Assembly (NCBI RefSeq): GCF_023856365.1
Contig: NC_064541.1
Span: 24,096,214-24,160,213 of the forward strand
DNA: 64,000 bases
Direction of reading: 5' to 3'
Source: Brienomyrus brachyistius
Lineage: Eukaryota > Chordata > Actinopteri > Osteoglossiformes > Mormyridae
In this document: positions 22,795 to 34,769 of the stretch, in pieces
Numbering within the stretch: the first letter of the stretch is position 1
Layout: every line of letters begins with the position of its first letter
Notes under the pieces: model-generated
Seen by the model: only the letters and a program-made list of their open reading frames with translations
The model's database searches: none
Told to the model about the DNA's origin: nothing
Program-made: the position numbers and the translations under genes

Positions 22795-23275
22795 ATAAGA
22801 CACATAAGAAACATAAGAAATTTACAAACTAGAGGAGGCCATTTGGCCCATCAAGCTCATTTGGGGAAAACTTAGCTAATAGCTGAGAGTTGTTGAAATC
22901 TTATCTAGCTCTAATTTAAAGAAACACAGGGTTATAGCTTACGCTACACTAAGACTATTCCATACTCAAACTACATGCTGTGCAAAGAAGTGCTTCCTCA
23001 AATTCATTTTAAAATGTTCTCCCGCTAATTTTCACCTTTGGCCATGAGTTCTAGTATTTAAACTAATATTGAAATAGTCATTTGCTTGAGCAGCATCAAG
23101 ACCTGTTTGAATCTTATATACCTGGATCATGTTCCTCCTTAGTCTCCTTTGCTCGAGGTTAAACATATTCAGCTCAGCTCAGCTAACCTCTCCTCATAAC
23201 ACATTCCTCTAAGACCAGGAATCATTCTTGTAGCCCTACGTTGCACCCTGTCCAAGGCAACAATGTCCTTCTTAA
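22795..23275 (-). mobile_element. CR1 LINE, 3' half of an interrupted copy
   Basis: The minus-strand 3' end has a CTTATG-type octamer-like tail (plus: cataagacacataagaaaca). The preceding C-terminal coding region includes the LRRNMIQ and ERLAELNMFNLE type of sequence. The copy is cut at the TTAA at 23272-23275 by a piggyBac-type insertion and resumes at 25005. Confidence 0.8.
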
Positions 23276-23509
23276 CCCTCTGGGGTCTAGGGGTAGGGAA
23301 CACACTTTCACTGATTGGGGCATTTCTTTAAATATCATAAACTTAATTTATGGCTAATAAATTATTTCTTATTTGTTTTGGCATTAAACTCATCTTAATT
23401 TTAATGTATATTGTAAATATGTCAGATTTAATTTCGTAATTTGACATCAAAGTATAGACACTGCAAGATTCAGTTTGGAACATGTGCAGAAACAATATAA
23501 AAGTACATA

Positions 23510-23795
23510 CACTGAACAAAAATATAAACGCAACACTTTTGTTTTTGCTCCCATTTTTCATGAGATGGACTTAAAGATCTACAATTCATTCCAGATACAC
23601 AATATTACCATTTCTCTCAAACATTTCTCACAAATCAGTCTAAATGTGTGATAGTGAGCACTTCTGCTTTGCTGAGATAATCCATCCCACCTCACAGGTG
23701 TGCCACATCAAGATGCTGATCTGACATCATGGGTAGTGCACAGGTGTACCTTATACTGCCCACAATAAAAGGCCGTATAATATTTTTGTTCAGTA
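23510..23795. mobile_element. Mariner-type MITE nested in the piggyBac-type element
   Basis: It starts CACTGAACAAAAATATAAAC and ends ATATTTTTGTTCAGTATAG, an inverted terminal pair, with TA at the flanks. The body (GCAACACTTTTGTTTTTGCT, GAGATAATCCATCCCACCTC) is a widely seen fish Tc1/mariner MITE sequence. Confidence 0.8.
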
Positions 23796-23999
23796 TAGTA
23801 TGCAATTGTTTTGATCCCAGATATCTGATCACCAAAGTCTTGACTACATCAAGATGACTAAATGGTGCAGTTGCAACATTCAGTTGGATAAATAAATAAG
23901 AAAAACCTAACTCATGTCACTATTTCTGGCCTCCTACCATTGAATATGTAGGAGCTCTCATGTGTATGCATGAGCCAATCACACTTGGCCATATCCTCC

Positions 24000-24023
24000 C
24001 CCCCCCCCCCACCCCCCCCCCCG
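24000..24023. repeat. Poly-C tract
   Basis: C-only run interrupted by single A and G. It is a likely site of assembly or length error. Confidence 0.9.
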
Positions 24024-25008
24024 CCCTTTATGGCACTGATGGGGATGTAACTGGATCACGTTTCACCATTGCGTTGTTCATGAAATTACCAGGAGAATGT
24101 GATTTGAATATGCAGTAATGCTGCTATTTAGAATGCAAGAAGCGATCTTCAGGTGAGGGTGGTACTACACGCCCCCAATGCAGGTGAAACAAAGAAAGGT
24201 GACATGGTTTAATTTTGCCGATTTAACCTAATTTTAAAAACTTTAATACTTCTGCTAATGGACGTTGTGCTGCCCTACTAATGGCGATAAATAACCAGAA
24301 GTAGACAGCCAGCCAAACTCCCTCAGTAAACGACATGAGAGTTAGGACGTAGCTTTCTTGCTGTGTTTAATACTGCCTCTTGTAGAGCTTGTTGGTCTGG
24401 TAGATGAGAGTAAAACTTAAATACCAGAAATAATGATATTAGAACATAACAGACATAAACATATGTTCTGTAAGGCATCACATATAAGGTCTAAGTCACA
24501 CAGTTACACTCAAAACATACAGAAAGCAACAATTTGTCACTAAAGATTAAGGTACAGAATATGTCGGCCAGTAAATATCACTTAATGATTAAGATGAACT
24601 AAATGCAAACACAAACATCCCATTAACAGTAAATGCCCATCAGTACCAAAAGATAAAGTTGTAAACAATAAAAAGGAATTTACAGGCAATGCTTATGATG
24701 GGCTAAATCAATGATTGCAACAGATTGAAAAGCGCTGTATTGGGCCTCCGTGCACCTAATACGTGGCACCACTTCCTGCTTCCTGTGGAACTGCAGTACC
24801 ACCTTTTACCAGGGGCAGTGCTAAAATGATCAGACATTAAACAGACTGCCCCTGGGAGCAGAACACACATTTTGAAAAGAAGACAGATTACTGATTTAGT
24901 CAGCGTTTTTCTCATAGTTCTACATAAAAGTTTCAGTGAGATATAAACTGAAATAGATGCTAAAAATACACTGCATCGCTGACAATACACTCGACCCCAG
25001 AGGGTTAA

Positions 25009-25650
25009 GGCATGGTGACCTAACCTGCACACAATATTCAAGGAGGGGTCTTACCAAGGAATTATATAATCGTAGTAGCACCTCCCTTGACTTGAACTCC
25101 ACACACATGGAGATGCAACCCAACATCCATGCAACATCCATGGAGATGCAGTGGGACATGGAAGCATCAACATACACACCGAGGTCTTTCTCATAATCAG
25201 CTGCCTTTATTTCAGTGGAAGCGATACCCCACTATGAACGCAGGCCCACTGCTACATTGTGCATCTAATAACTACTCGCCGCTTCCTGTCTGTTAACCAG
25301 TTTCCGATCTAAGCTGCTACAGTTCCTAAAATCCCTGTAGCCTTGAGCTTAAGCAAGAGCAGTTTGTGGGAGACAACATCAAAGGCCTTCTGGAAAGTAT
25401 ATCACATCGTAGGCCTTTTTGTGTTCAATTTCTCTTGTAGCTTCTTCAAAGAGCTCAAGAAAAGTTAAACAAGATCTAACTCTCCTAAATCCACGTTGGC
25501 TATCACTCAGAATGTTATTTGAATACAGGTAATCTACCATTTTCACTTGGATTATAGCTTTCATTATTTTTTCAGTAAGGATAGTTAAACTGATTGGTCT
25601 ATAGTTTGCTGGATTACTTCTATCCCCTTTTTTGAATAGACGTGGCATTC
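25009..25650 (-). mobile_element. CR1 LINE, 5' half of the interrupted copy (reverse transcriptase)
   Basis: The minus-strand frame 25648-25379 reads MPRLFKKGDRSNPANYRPIS, LTILTEKIMKAIIQ, NILSDSQRGFRRVRSCLTFL and YDVIYFPEG. These are the RT blocks before the catalytic motif of CR1-clade LINEs. 25196-25009 continues toward the 3' end with an internal deletion around 25230, which removes the FADD block seen in the copy at 49946-50146. It is the counterpart of 22795-23275. Confidence 0.8.
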
Positions 25651-26990
25651 ATACAAAGTGTTATTAAAATCACTGTTGTGTTACATACGAAAATATCCGT
25701 TCCAACCACCCTCAAGCACATCTTGTGCGGTTGGAAGACCAGCTTAAAACAAGACAGATATATCTGGTGACACAACCAGGTGCTGAGGTGTTTGGCAGTT
25801 GAACTTGAACACAAGAGAGTAACCACCAATGTCATGCCTCTCAATGCGCAGACGGTCCCACAACTACCATCCTTTGTCCGGGAAGGAGAGATTGGGGAGC
25901 AATCCCTCACCTCTTGACTCATACCCACTGCATACAGTTAGGAACTAGGAAATGTGTGTTGACCTAGGCCAGATACTCAGCTTCTCATCTGAAATTGTAA
26001 CAATTAACCTGAAACCAGATCTGGTCCTTAGTTCCAACTTCTGTTGATGTCTTCATCACTGTGCTGACAGTCCCGTGAGAGGATGCTGCGGTTGTGAAAG
26101 GCTGTGATATGCCAACCTTACAGCAGAAGCAGTGGAGCAAAGCTGCAGGGGTTCTATAGCCCATTCCATCGCAAGGCTTGTAAGGGAAGTAAGAATTAGA
26201 GGGCAGGCCCAAAGGAAGACAATCAAAGTACTTGCCAGCACTACCGAAATTAGTATTCACTGGCTGTGGTTGAAAAGAAGAGGTACTGTATGGGCTGCCA
26301 AGTGACCATGCAGAGACTAATCATGAGACACAGACCCAAGACTGTTCAGCCTGTGTTTGCCTACCTCGGCTGAGGGTGTCTTCTGACACTGAAGTACACA
26401 ACTGATGATGTGTTGTCATGATAGTATCATCTAGTGGTCATCTGCAAAAACCACTCCACTTAAGTCAATTGCTGTGCAGAAACTTTAGGAATTTTAATGA
26501 TCAGTCTAGTGGGAGAAATATCAACAACCTGAAACATGTTGACATGACACAACACTTATATTGGAATAATGTACATCTGAAGAAACATAAAGAAAGTTAA
26601 AGAACAGTGTGAAAGGATGGGACTATGTTAAATTTGATGAAATAAAACTACTGGAACGCAAGTTTAGTTTAATTTTGATGAGGAACCCATAGAGGACATG
26701 GGAGATTTGCCTAATTGGAACAATTGTCAACATCATAGAATCCAGCGATCTTGAAATGCATTGCAGATTTGAACTTGGAAGAATGATGATGGACAAGGAA
26801 AAAAAAAAATCCCAAAAGGTATATGTATATGTGTGGACACTGTCTCCAAGAAACAAGATCAGAAACGTTAAGAAAATTGCATTTTCTGTGACTATTTATG
26901 GGTGTGGAGGATAAAAAAAAATCAGGACAACAAGAGTATTGATGCCTTTAAACTTAAGTCCACGAACTTCACAGAAAATACAAAAATGAA
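25650..26990. other. Intron sequence without recognised gene
   Basis: Several short open frames exist on both strands, but none shows conserved motifs, splice-compatible borders or element ends that I recognise. Confidence 0.4.
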
Positions 26991-26994
26991 AACT

Positions 26995-27800
26995 CCTCCT
27001 TCTCCTTCCCTCCCCCCACTGTGATCTCCACAGTGTGCTTCACAGCTCATGAGATCATATGAGAAGACAGCCGAGGACCCTGATGGTGTTAGTCCTAGGG
27101 TTCTCAAAGCCTGTGCCTGCCAGCTATGCGGAGTACTTCACCATGTCTTCAGCATGAGCTTGTGTCTACAGAGGGTCCCCATACTGTGGAAGACACACTG
27201 TAACATCCCCAGGACCGGGGGCACTGACCTCCCACATCATGAAGACCTTGGAAAGACTGGTGTTAGAAACTCCAGTCTATGGTCAAGCCTCTCCTAGATC
27301 CCCTCCAGTTCGCCTACCAGCTCAAATTGGCAGATGAGGATGCCACCATCTACATGCTGAACCGCATCTATACCCACCTTGATAAGCCGATGAACACTGA
27401 AAGACTCATGTTTTTTGACTTTTTGACTGAAACCAGAAACTGAAACTCAATAACTGAACTGAAACGTCCCTAACCACAAGTCCCTGCAGAGGACAGCAAA
27501 TACTATGGAAAAAAACTGGGAGCTCCCTGCTCTCCATTCAGGACATCTTTCACAAGCAATACATCCGCAAGGCCCTCAGCATTGTGAAAGACCTCTCTCA
27601 TCCACTACCTGGACTGTTCACAGACCTCCCGTATAGTAAGAGATGCAGTATCCATATGAGCTCAATCAGACTTTGTAATAACTTCACAAGCTAAAAGACT
27701 CCTGAACTGCTCCATAGTTCCTCATTAAGTAAACAGCACCAATTCCTCACTTCACCAACCACTTTAGTCTAACTTTCTTTTATTGGCATGTTTGCACATT
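26995..27800 (+). mobile_element. Rex1-like LINE, internally deleted
   Basis: Plus frames give EDPDGVSPRVLKACACQLCG, VLHHVFSMSLCLQRVPILWK and, after a frame change, a degraded LDPLQFAYQ-type block ending NRIYTHLDKP. The sequence then jumps to the C-terminal block (SLLSIQDIFHKQYIRKALSI, VKDLSHPLPGLF) at about 27520-27630. The catalytic centre is deleted. Confidence 0.75.
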
Positions 27801-27810
27801 CATTTGACCT

Positions 27811-27857
27811 GATCCAGGATAAGTGGCTGAAAATGGACGGATGGATGGATGGATGGA
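27811..27857 (+). mobile_element. SINE tail remnant
   Basis: It reads GATCCAGGATAAGTGGCTGA, then GGACGGATGGATGGATGG. This is the 3' end and repeat tail of the SINE family at 45766-46121. Confidence 0.6.
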
Positions 27858-28012
27858 TTTAATATGAATGTTCATTTTCCATGATGTATTCATGTGTACA
27901 TCTTTTATCTTTACAAAAAGTCAGATAAATGACACTTGAGCAGCAGCCTGATCTGGCACAAGCAAGGAATTCCAAGGCACTATTTTGGACTGAGTGTGAG
28001 AAAGAGCACTAT

Positions 28013-28066
28013 ATTATTGTTATTATTATTATCATTATTAATACTACTAATAATCATAATAATAAT
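28013..28066. repeat. (TTA)n microsatellite
   Basis: TTATTATTATTATTA run followed by (AAT)n-like triplets, immediately before the Tc1 element at 28073. Confidence 0.85.
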
Positions 28067-28072
28067 GGAGTA

Positions 28073-28953
28073 CACTATATGGACAAAAGCATTGAGACAC
28101 ACCTCTTAATAATTGAATTCAGGTATTTCATTCACACCCATTGCCACAGGTGCATAACATCACCTAGCAATAAGAATGGGTCATTCTGAAGAGGTCAGTG
28201 AATTCAAGCACAGTACTGTCACATGATGGCAACTTTGCAATTAGTCAGTTCGTTAAATTTCTTCCACGCCTGATACTCCACGGTCAATTGTAAGGTATAT
28301 TATTGCAAAGTAGAAGCGTTTAGAAACAACCAAAACAGACCATTTAAAGTAACAGAGCAACGTCCTCGAATGCTGAGGCACATAATGTGTAAATGTCGCT
28401 GACGCTCTGTTAACTGTCTCAACCATCCTCTGGCATTAACTCCAGCAAAAAAACTGTGCATTGGGAGCTTCATTGAATGGGCTTCCATGGTTGAGCAGCT
28501 GCATATAGGGCTGATATGAACTGCAATGCCAAGCTTTGGATGAAGTGGTGTAAAGCATGCCATTCAGTGGAATGACGAATCATGGAAGTCTGATGGACGA
28601 GTTTGTTCCAGCATGTACCAAGTGTACCAAGGTGAGTCTGGCACAGAAGAACTTGATTTTCCCACACAGAACCCTGAGCTCCACCCCATCAAACACCTTT
28701 GGGATGAATGGAGATTGTGAGCCTTTCCATCCAACATCAGTGCTTCACTTGACAAATTCTCTTCTGGATAAATGGGCAAAACCTCCTACAGACACACTCC
28801 AAGATCTTGTGGAATGTCTTTCCAAAAGAGTGGCAGCTATTATAACTGTAAAGGGGGCGTCAACTCCATATTGATACTATGGATTTAGAATGGAATGTCA
28901 TATACGTTCCTGTAGGTGTAATGGTCAGGTATCCAAATACTATCCATGTAGTG
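28073..28953 (+). mobile_element. Tc1-type element (CACTATATGGAC family), internally deleted
   Basis: TA-flanked element of 881 bp. The left end is CACTATATGGACAAAAGCAT and the right end is ATCCATGTAGTG, an imperfect inverted pair. The interior retains in order the DNA-binding domain words (GGTCATTCTGAAGAGGTCAG, CAATTAGTCAGTTCGTTAAA) and the C-terminal region (CACCCCATCAAACACCTTTG, TCCAAGATCTTGTGGAATG). About half of the roughly 1.6 kb expected is missing, including most of the catalytic domain. Confidence 0.8.
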
Positions 28954-29312
28954 TATGTCAGTACTTTCATGCAAATTGCAGGTGAGGTATGGCAAAACAT
29001 TATACATATGTTAAAACCAGCCTGCAGAGCAACCTGCAGTCTTTCCTCTAATTTAATGAGCTCCGATCAGGCATGCTGGCATAGAAAATAAATGAACAAC
29101 TACAGCTTCCACTTTAATGAGTTCTGCACTAGTGCAGCGAAGCATGAAGCTTAACTGAGGAATGAAGAAAATTAGTTTTCAGGCTCAACAGAGTGTTATG
29201 AGAAATAGCAGTTGTCCCTGTAATGTAACATTGAAATCCTTCCCTTTAATGATGACTCCATTTTATTCACTTTCTGAAACTTCAGTTAGCTGAAAAAAAT
29301 CAGGGGATAAAA

Positions 29313-29480
29313 TCCATCCATCCATCCATCCATTTTCTGTAGCTACTAGTCCTATTCAGGGCTGTGGTGGGAGGGTGGGTCTGGAGCCTATCCTGGAAGC
29401 TACAGGTGCAAGGCAGGGAACAATCCAGGATGGGGAGCGAACCCATTGCAGGTCACACTCACACACCAATCAAGATAAAT
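29313..29480 (-). mobile_element. SINE fragment with (CATC)n tail complement
   Basis: It starts atccatccatccatccatcc and continues TCTGGAGCCTATCCTGGAAG, then GGTCACACTCACACACCA. It is the reverse complement of the 3' half of the SINE family. The head is missing. Confidence 0.75.
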
Positions 29481-29689
29481 TTCAGCTGAAAGTAATTCTT
29501 TACATTCTTTTTAATAATATTTGATGTCTTTTGATGCACATCAACTATTGTTAATGTGAAAAAATGACTGCGACTGAGCTTAATTAAACTGAGCAAAACA
29601 ATCATTGCTGCATCATGGTTATAAGCCTTTCAACACAAAGCCACATATTATTGTTTCATTCTCAAAAAAGTACTCTATTATTCATCCAC

Positions 29690-29850
29690 CTTTCAGGCCT
29701 AATTTCTTCTCCTGGTCAGGTTCACGAGGGGGGCAGAAACACAGGACACATGGCTAGGGTATACCCTGGATAGGATGCTAGTCCACCAGAGGGCACATAC
29801 CCATATACATTATGAGACATTTAGAGATGCCAGTTAGCTTAACCGTACAG
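29690..29850 (-). mobile_element. SINE-like fragment
   Basis: It contains TTCTCCTGGTCAGGTTCACG, ATAGGATGCTAGTCCACCAG and ATTTAGAGATGCCAGTTAGC, the 3' body of a related SINE on the minus strand, decayed. Confidence 0.55.
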
Positions 29851-29899
29851 TAATCCCTTCACATTCGTAAATTTGACATTCGCAGTTTTGGTTTATCGG

Positions 29900-31780
29900 C
29901 GACTTAGCCGTGAACAATTGAATCGGAAACTTTTTGGAGCTTGCTGAGAGATGTGTAAGCCAAAAACAATATTGATAAGTCATATTTGTTAGTGTAAGTA
30001 CATACTATAGACTTTAATATCTTTAATATTAAAAGTCTCAGCTTGGGTATGCCGAGCTTTGTCTCACCAACCAGTCTCACTCACATGTTCACTGTCTTTG
30101 TAACTGTGGAATCTCAAATTTCTCATAGTAACTATTAAATTTAATTAAGCTTTTTAAATAATGATTTCAAAATGTGCTCCTAGTGTGCACTATAGTAACT
30201 TTTTACATAAGAGGGCATAATTTAGATGGTTTGTATACTATATAAAGAAGTCTAGATAGAAGATGACAAAACAATTTGACATGCAAAATGTAGAGTACTG
30301 TTTGTTTAGAAATTGCTAATAAATAAAGTTTTATGTTATTGTTCAGGATATAAGACTGTTATGATTGTAACTAGGAAAATGTAATAAAGCCTGTGAACTA
30401 GTGTGTAACATGGGGCTCTTTGACAGTGTAGTCTAGTTGGAGGTTTTCTTGACATACCATCTGTGAGCAGTGTTTTTCAATGATTGCCTGGCCACAAGGT
30501 ACCAGAGATGCTTCTTTTTGTTCTTTAACTTTCATTTAAAATTTCAAATATCACAGTAGGGTTTATGTACCAAGGTGAGGCCCAGTTAAGTGATAAGTTC
30601 CTTCATTCAGCTGTGTCAAATTTCCAACAATATAACATTTTCTGTTTGTCCCCAAATTCTTGTGGCCATCACAGTTTCCTTGTACGTATACTGATCACTG
30701 AATTGCCAAAGCCCCACATGCAGTGAATAACGTTGGCTATGTAGTAAAAATGTCTGGCAGTTTTTGAAAATGAAATAAACCAAGTAACATTTAGTATTCA
30801 TAGTTGACATGAGGATGCAGAATAATTGAGCAGGAATAATGATCTGAGTGACTTTGAAATGGGGTGAATGACTGTGTCAGAGCTTCTGAAATGGCAAGGC
30901 TTGTGGGCTGCTCATGGTCAGCCATGGTGAGTACCACCTGAGTGTGGGTCAAGGAGGGGAAAAAATTAACCTCTGACAGGGAGTTGGGTAGCCAGGACTC
31001 ATTCATGCAGAAATGTAAATAAAGGCTTTCGTGTCTGGTACAAACCAAGAGAAGGGCTACTGTGGTACAAATGGCAGATGATTTTGATGATTTTTTTTTG
31101 AGCCAGGGAGGAATTTGGAGGTGCTCTAGCTCCCCCTACAATGACTATAGCACCCAACTTTTTTTATTAAATATCTGTAAAATCTACCAGATATATTTAA
31201 TTTCTAAATATACTATCTATTAAGATTTATTTTTTAAAGGATTGTAAAATCACTTGTCACTTCTGACCTTGACTGACTCATCATGAGATTGACTCTTTCC
31301 AGTTGGCTTTCAAGCTCTTAGCCATAGAAGGAGCATTGCCATTGCGAACAGATTCCTAATTTCAAATTTGCCAAACTACATGATGGATGAAACAGGAGAA
31401 TAAAGTAGTACTTATGAATGTGAAAGATTTCTACTGCTTTTTCTGTTTTGGTCTTTTCCTCTCACACACATTGCCTGTTTTATGAAATTGTGCCTTACAA
31501 TAAATTTCATTTGTAACTTATACATAGATCTATACTTAGTAAACGTGTTGTTTTAACAGTCTTGCTGAGAGAAAAAAAATAGTGATATATTGGGCTTTGG
31601 TTGCTCTTTTTCTACAGGTAGTATACAGTTTTGCCTAAAATACACATGGGGACTGCATGTGCTTGAAGTTATAGAAATAAATTAATAGAATTTATTTAGT
31701 ATTTTATTATCCTACATAGGGTATTGAGCCTTGTGCTTCTATTAGGGCCATAGCAGGACCCCAGCCAGCGTTTCAAAGCA
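29900..31780. other. Intron sequence without recognised gene
   Basis: 29848-29960 starts CAGTAATCCCTTCACATTCG, which resembles the end of a Tigger/pogo-type element, but no partner end was found. The rest shows no recognised feature. Confidence 0.4.
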
Positions 31781-31781
31781 T

Positions 31782-32030
31782 TGTGATGATCCATGTCGAG
31801 CAAGCAAGCAGGGAGCGGGGAATGAGGGTCTGGTAGACGGTTTTGCAGAATAAGAGGGGTTTATTCGGGGTAAACGGACAACAACACTATGCATATGTTA
31901 ATGACAATAACCAGACTGAGCGCGGACTTAAATACAGGACATGACATCAGAATGCACACAGGACAGCTGGTACATTGGGAATACACACAACGCTAACGAA
32001 GTGGGCGTGACACATGAGAGGGACGTGACA
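31782..32030 (-). mobile_element. LTR (Gypsy-like), minus strand, with adjoining polypurine tract
   Basis: On the minus strand it runs from TGTCACGTCC (at 32030) to GATCATCACA (at 31782). It has a TATTTAAGTCCGC promoter core and an AATAAACCCCTC polyadenylation block (plus complement at 31850-31868). Directly upstream on the minus strand (32031-32056) lies a pure purine run, seen on plus as gaagc followed by C-only sequence. This is the expected polypurine tract in front of a 3' LTR. No pol coding sequence remains upstream. Confidence 0.75.
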
Positions 32031-32035
32031 GAAGC

Positions 32036-32056
32036 CCCCCCCCCCCCCCCCCCCCT
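32036..32056. repeat. Poly-C tract (polypurine tract of the minus-strand LTR)
   Basis: About 20 consecutive C residues abut the LTR at 32030. Length is unreliable in any assembly. Confidence 0.85.
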
Positions 32057-32218
32057 TGAATTATGAGTAAAATTTAAGACCAACACGATACATTACTAGA
32101 AACATTCTAATGATACCAGGAATTCTCAAAACATTCTATTTTTATTTATTCAATATTAAAACAGATAATCAAAATAGTTAAAATGATAGAACTCGACATA
32201 CATATTCCAAACACAACA

Positions 32219-34765
32219 CTAGACTAGCACATACAACCTAATCCGGCATATACCGGAGTTCATCCCCTTTAGCACCGATTTCAGTCCGGCAAGTTTTTCT
32301 TTGTACGCCCTTCTCAGGGCATTGGACTTGGAGAGAAGCTGAGCCATCTTGGAGCTAGCCCTCCTCTCAGCTTCTTCTGCAAGTGCATCTGGCTTTCTGG
32401 CAAGACAGGTGGACGCATCCTCCAAGTGTGTCTTCCTTTCCTTAAGGTCCTGCAGAGGCTGCTCAGCCAGCTTTCTTTTCTGGCTCTGGGATTCCTTTTT
32501 TTCTGATGCGCTCCTCATCAAGAAGGAGGCGGTATTTTGACCGAGCTGCACCCACAGATGCCATAATTTCCTTGGTGAGGGGGACCTGAGTGACACCCCC
32601 ATGCATTGCAACAAAGTCACATATCAACCTTTGTGCAACAATTGTGTCTTCTTGCATGTTTTTGGTCTCCACCTCCTTGTTGACAGAAAATCCCCTTTCA
32701 ACAGAGATCTGGCCATGTGAAAGCAGCAGTAACTTCTGGCAAAAGTCCCAAGCAGCAGGGTAGGGTCGGCTTAATCTCTCACGCAGGAAGGTGTCTAGGC
32801 ATCTCTCAAATGACTGGAAGGCAAGGAATTCTTCATTTCTTGCCTCAACAGACAGGAAAGATTCAAATTGTTGGACAATGGCATCCCCTACAACAAAGTG
32901 CAAGAAAATAAGAAGTCAGTCAAATATGCATATCATGACTGAAAATATTGCCACTTCTGTCTTGTTTTCTCTTCATTTTTGTATTGTGCCAACGCACATA
33001 AAGGAAATAAACGTGTATACCAAAACCAATTGTAAATGCAAAAAAGTGTAGCAGTGCTAATATTTTTGGCCATGGCTGTAAATCTCTGTGTTAGATAAAG
33101 ACACTATCTCCAAATGTCTGCAATAAGAACAAAAACCTGTATAAAATAATGGAACTTATTCAATGCATCTGAGCCACAGGTAGCACAGCGACAGGTACAG
33201 GACCATCACAAGAGGGAATGACAAAAGTGAAACATCCATGCTAAACTAGCCCTGTTAGGACATTGGAAAAGTGTCAAATAGCAAAGCAAATGTCTGCAAC
33301 AAATTCTCTGAATAAAGTCCGATAAAAAATCAAAGGATAGTTGAACATGGTATTCAAACTTTGGTTTCATAGCCCCTTCTAAAACTATCCCTGCCAGCAG
33401 GTACACCTCCTGTCAGGTGCTTGTTTTTCAAGAGTGCCTGGAGAAGAATCTTTCATCCGATTTTTGCATCTGTCTGGGTCCCTGAACATGAGAGAGAGGT
33501 CCGGACACTCCATCTGTGTAACTGTTGCATATTTCAAGGGGCTCTTCTCCTGTGCTTTTCTTACAATGTTTGAGAGGCCCTGCATACAATCCCTCCTAAA
33601 TTTAAGGACGACTAGCTCTGCACTCACTGTCCTGGACAATAAAAAATACATGTCAGTAATATCAAAATGGAGTTTAAGTACAACATGGCATGAAGTCATA
33701 GCGTTGGCCAGTTATGTGACTTCATGCAATGAGGTCATACAATTTCTTATTTGCTGTGTTTGGAATGCCTCAGCAGAATCGTACTTGCTTCACATGACCT
33801 ATGTGAATCTACCCTTCATTATGGGGAATCTCCATCCAAAATGCATTGCTTTAAATGAGAAAGGAGGCAAAAATATAGGCAGGTCTATACTTGCAGCTTA
33901 CATACTGATCATAATTAATATCCAAAACTACCAAACATGATACCTTGACTGCTACCTCAGCACCCAAGCCAATATCAGTCTTCTGGGGAAGAAGGAGCAA
34001 GGTCTTGTCAAATGTATCAAGCTTTGTGAGTTGAAGGGGAGCAATATCCTGGACGACCTCTCTCTTCACACAGCGTTCAGTAGACTCTGTCAGTAGGCAA
34101 AAGTACCATTAGCCCATTTAAATTAATTTTATCTTGCACACAATGACATCATAATTCTAATCTAATTCAAAAGGATTTCATTAATTTAAGAAGGCAATTA
34201 ACCCAGACTTAGAGTAGGGGACTGGCCCTACAACATTTTACATACAGTACAATCCCCAAAATGTGACAAATAGTTTGTTATTTTGGATAAAAGCATCACA
34301 GATGAATAAATAAACAAGACGAGAAACTCATGCCAACAAATCATGCTAGCCATATACAGTAAATAGTTACCTTAATCAATTCAGCCAAGTCTTTGCCAAG
34401 GAAAGGCATCACAGGTTCATCGGTCTGGTACTTCTTCATGAATGGGTGGAAGGTCCTGGCCACAGTCATGAAAAAGTGCATCTTCACTGTCGTAATGGCT
34501 GCCTTGATGGTGTCAAAATATGCCATCTTAGGGTTTGGGAGCTGTTTTCTGTGCACAGCGTCCACATACAGCATGAGAGATGGCCAGACTGCCAGAGCCT
34601 GTGAAACAACTGGGAGATTTTCAAGCCACCTGTGGCCAGAAAATGGCTTGGGAAACAGAGTAGATTTTGTGATTTGTTCATAGTCCTCCCTCCTTGCAGA
34701 GTTTGCATGGCCTTTAAAACTTTATCCAAATTCCTTGGAGGCGTTATGAAGTGTGTGGAGTCCAC
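32219..34765 (-). pseudogene. hAT-like transposase gene with apparent introns and one frameshift
   Basis: Four coding segments on the minus strand lie in one consistent order. About 34720-34371 reads KISQLF or, in the better frame, a WLENLPVVSQALAVWP, LPNPKMAYFDTIKAA, QTDEPVMPFLGKDLAELIK series, and ends at donor GTAACT. 34084-33944 (47 codons, donor GTATCA) reads VVQDIAPLQLTKLDTFDKTL and TDIGLGAEVAVK. About 33630-33390 reads LVVLKFRRDCMQGLSNIV and SPLKYATVTQM. 32887-32225, after acceptor TTGTTGTAG, reads KLLLLSHGQISVERGFSVNK, EDTIVAQRLICDF and GAARSKYRLLLDEERIRKK. The VERGFSVNK block resembles the hAT C-terminal dimerisation motif. The last segment shifts frame at an A7 run near 32495, after which a coiled-coil-like tail follows (REAER, MAQLLSKSNALRRAYKE). 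The phase between the second and third segments does not fit cleanly. It could be a domesticated gene, an intron-bearing element or a relic. Confidence 0.6.
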
Positions 34766-34769
34766 AGCT

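Larger units (their letters stand above)
23276..25004. mobile_element. PiggyBac-type non-autonomous element inserted in CR1
   Basis: A 1,729-bp element with terminal inverted repeats CCCTCTGGGGTC on the left and GACCCCAGAGGG on the right, flanked on both sides by TTAA (23272-23275 and 25005-25008). This is the signature of piggyBac insertion. Removing it with one TTAA restores the continuous CR1 sequence (TCCTTCTTAAGGCATGGTGA). No DDD transposase frame is visible. It contains a mariner-type MITE at 23510-23795 and a poly-C tract at 24000-24023. Confidence 0.85.

Noticed and set aside
24703..25041. Possible piggyBac transposase (112-codon minus ORF)
   Set aside because: It starts outside the element, in CR1 sequence, and contains no recognisable DDD transposase motifs.
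33434..33940. 168-codon plus-strand ORF
   Set aside because: It is the complement of hAT-like coding segments on the minus strand and has no motifs of its own.
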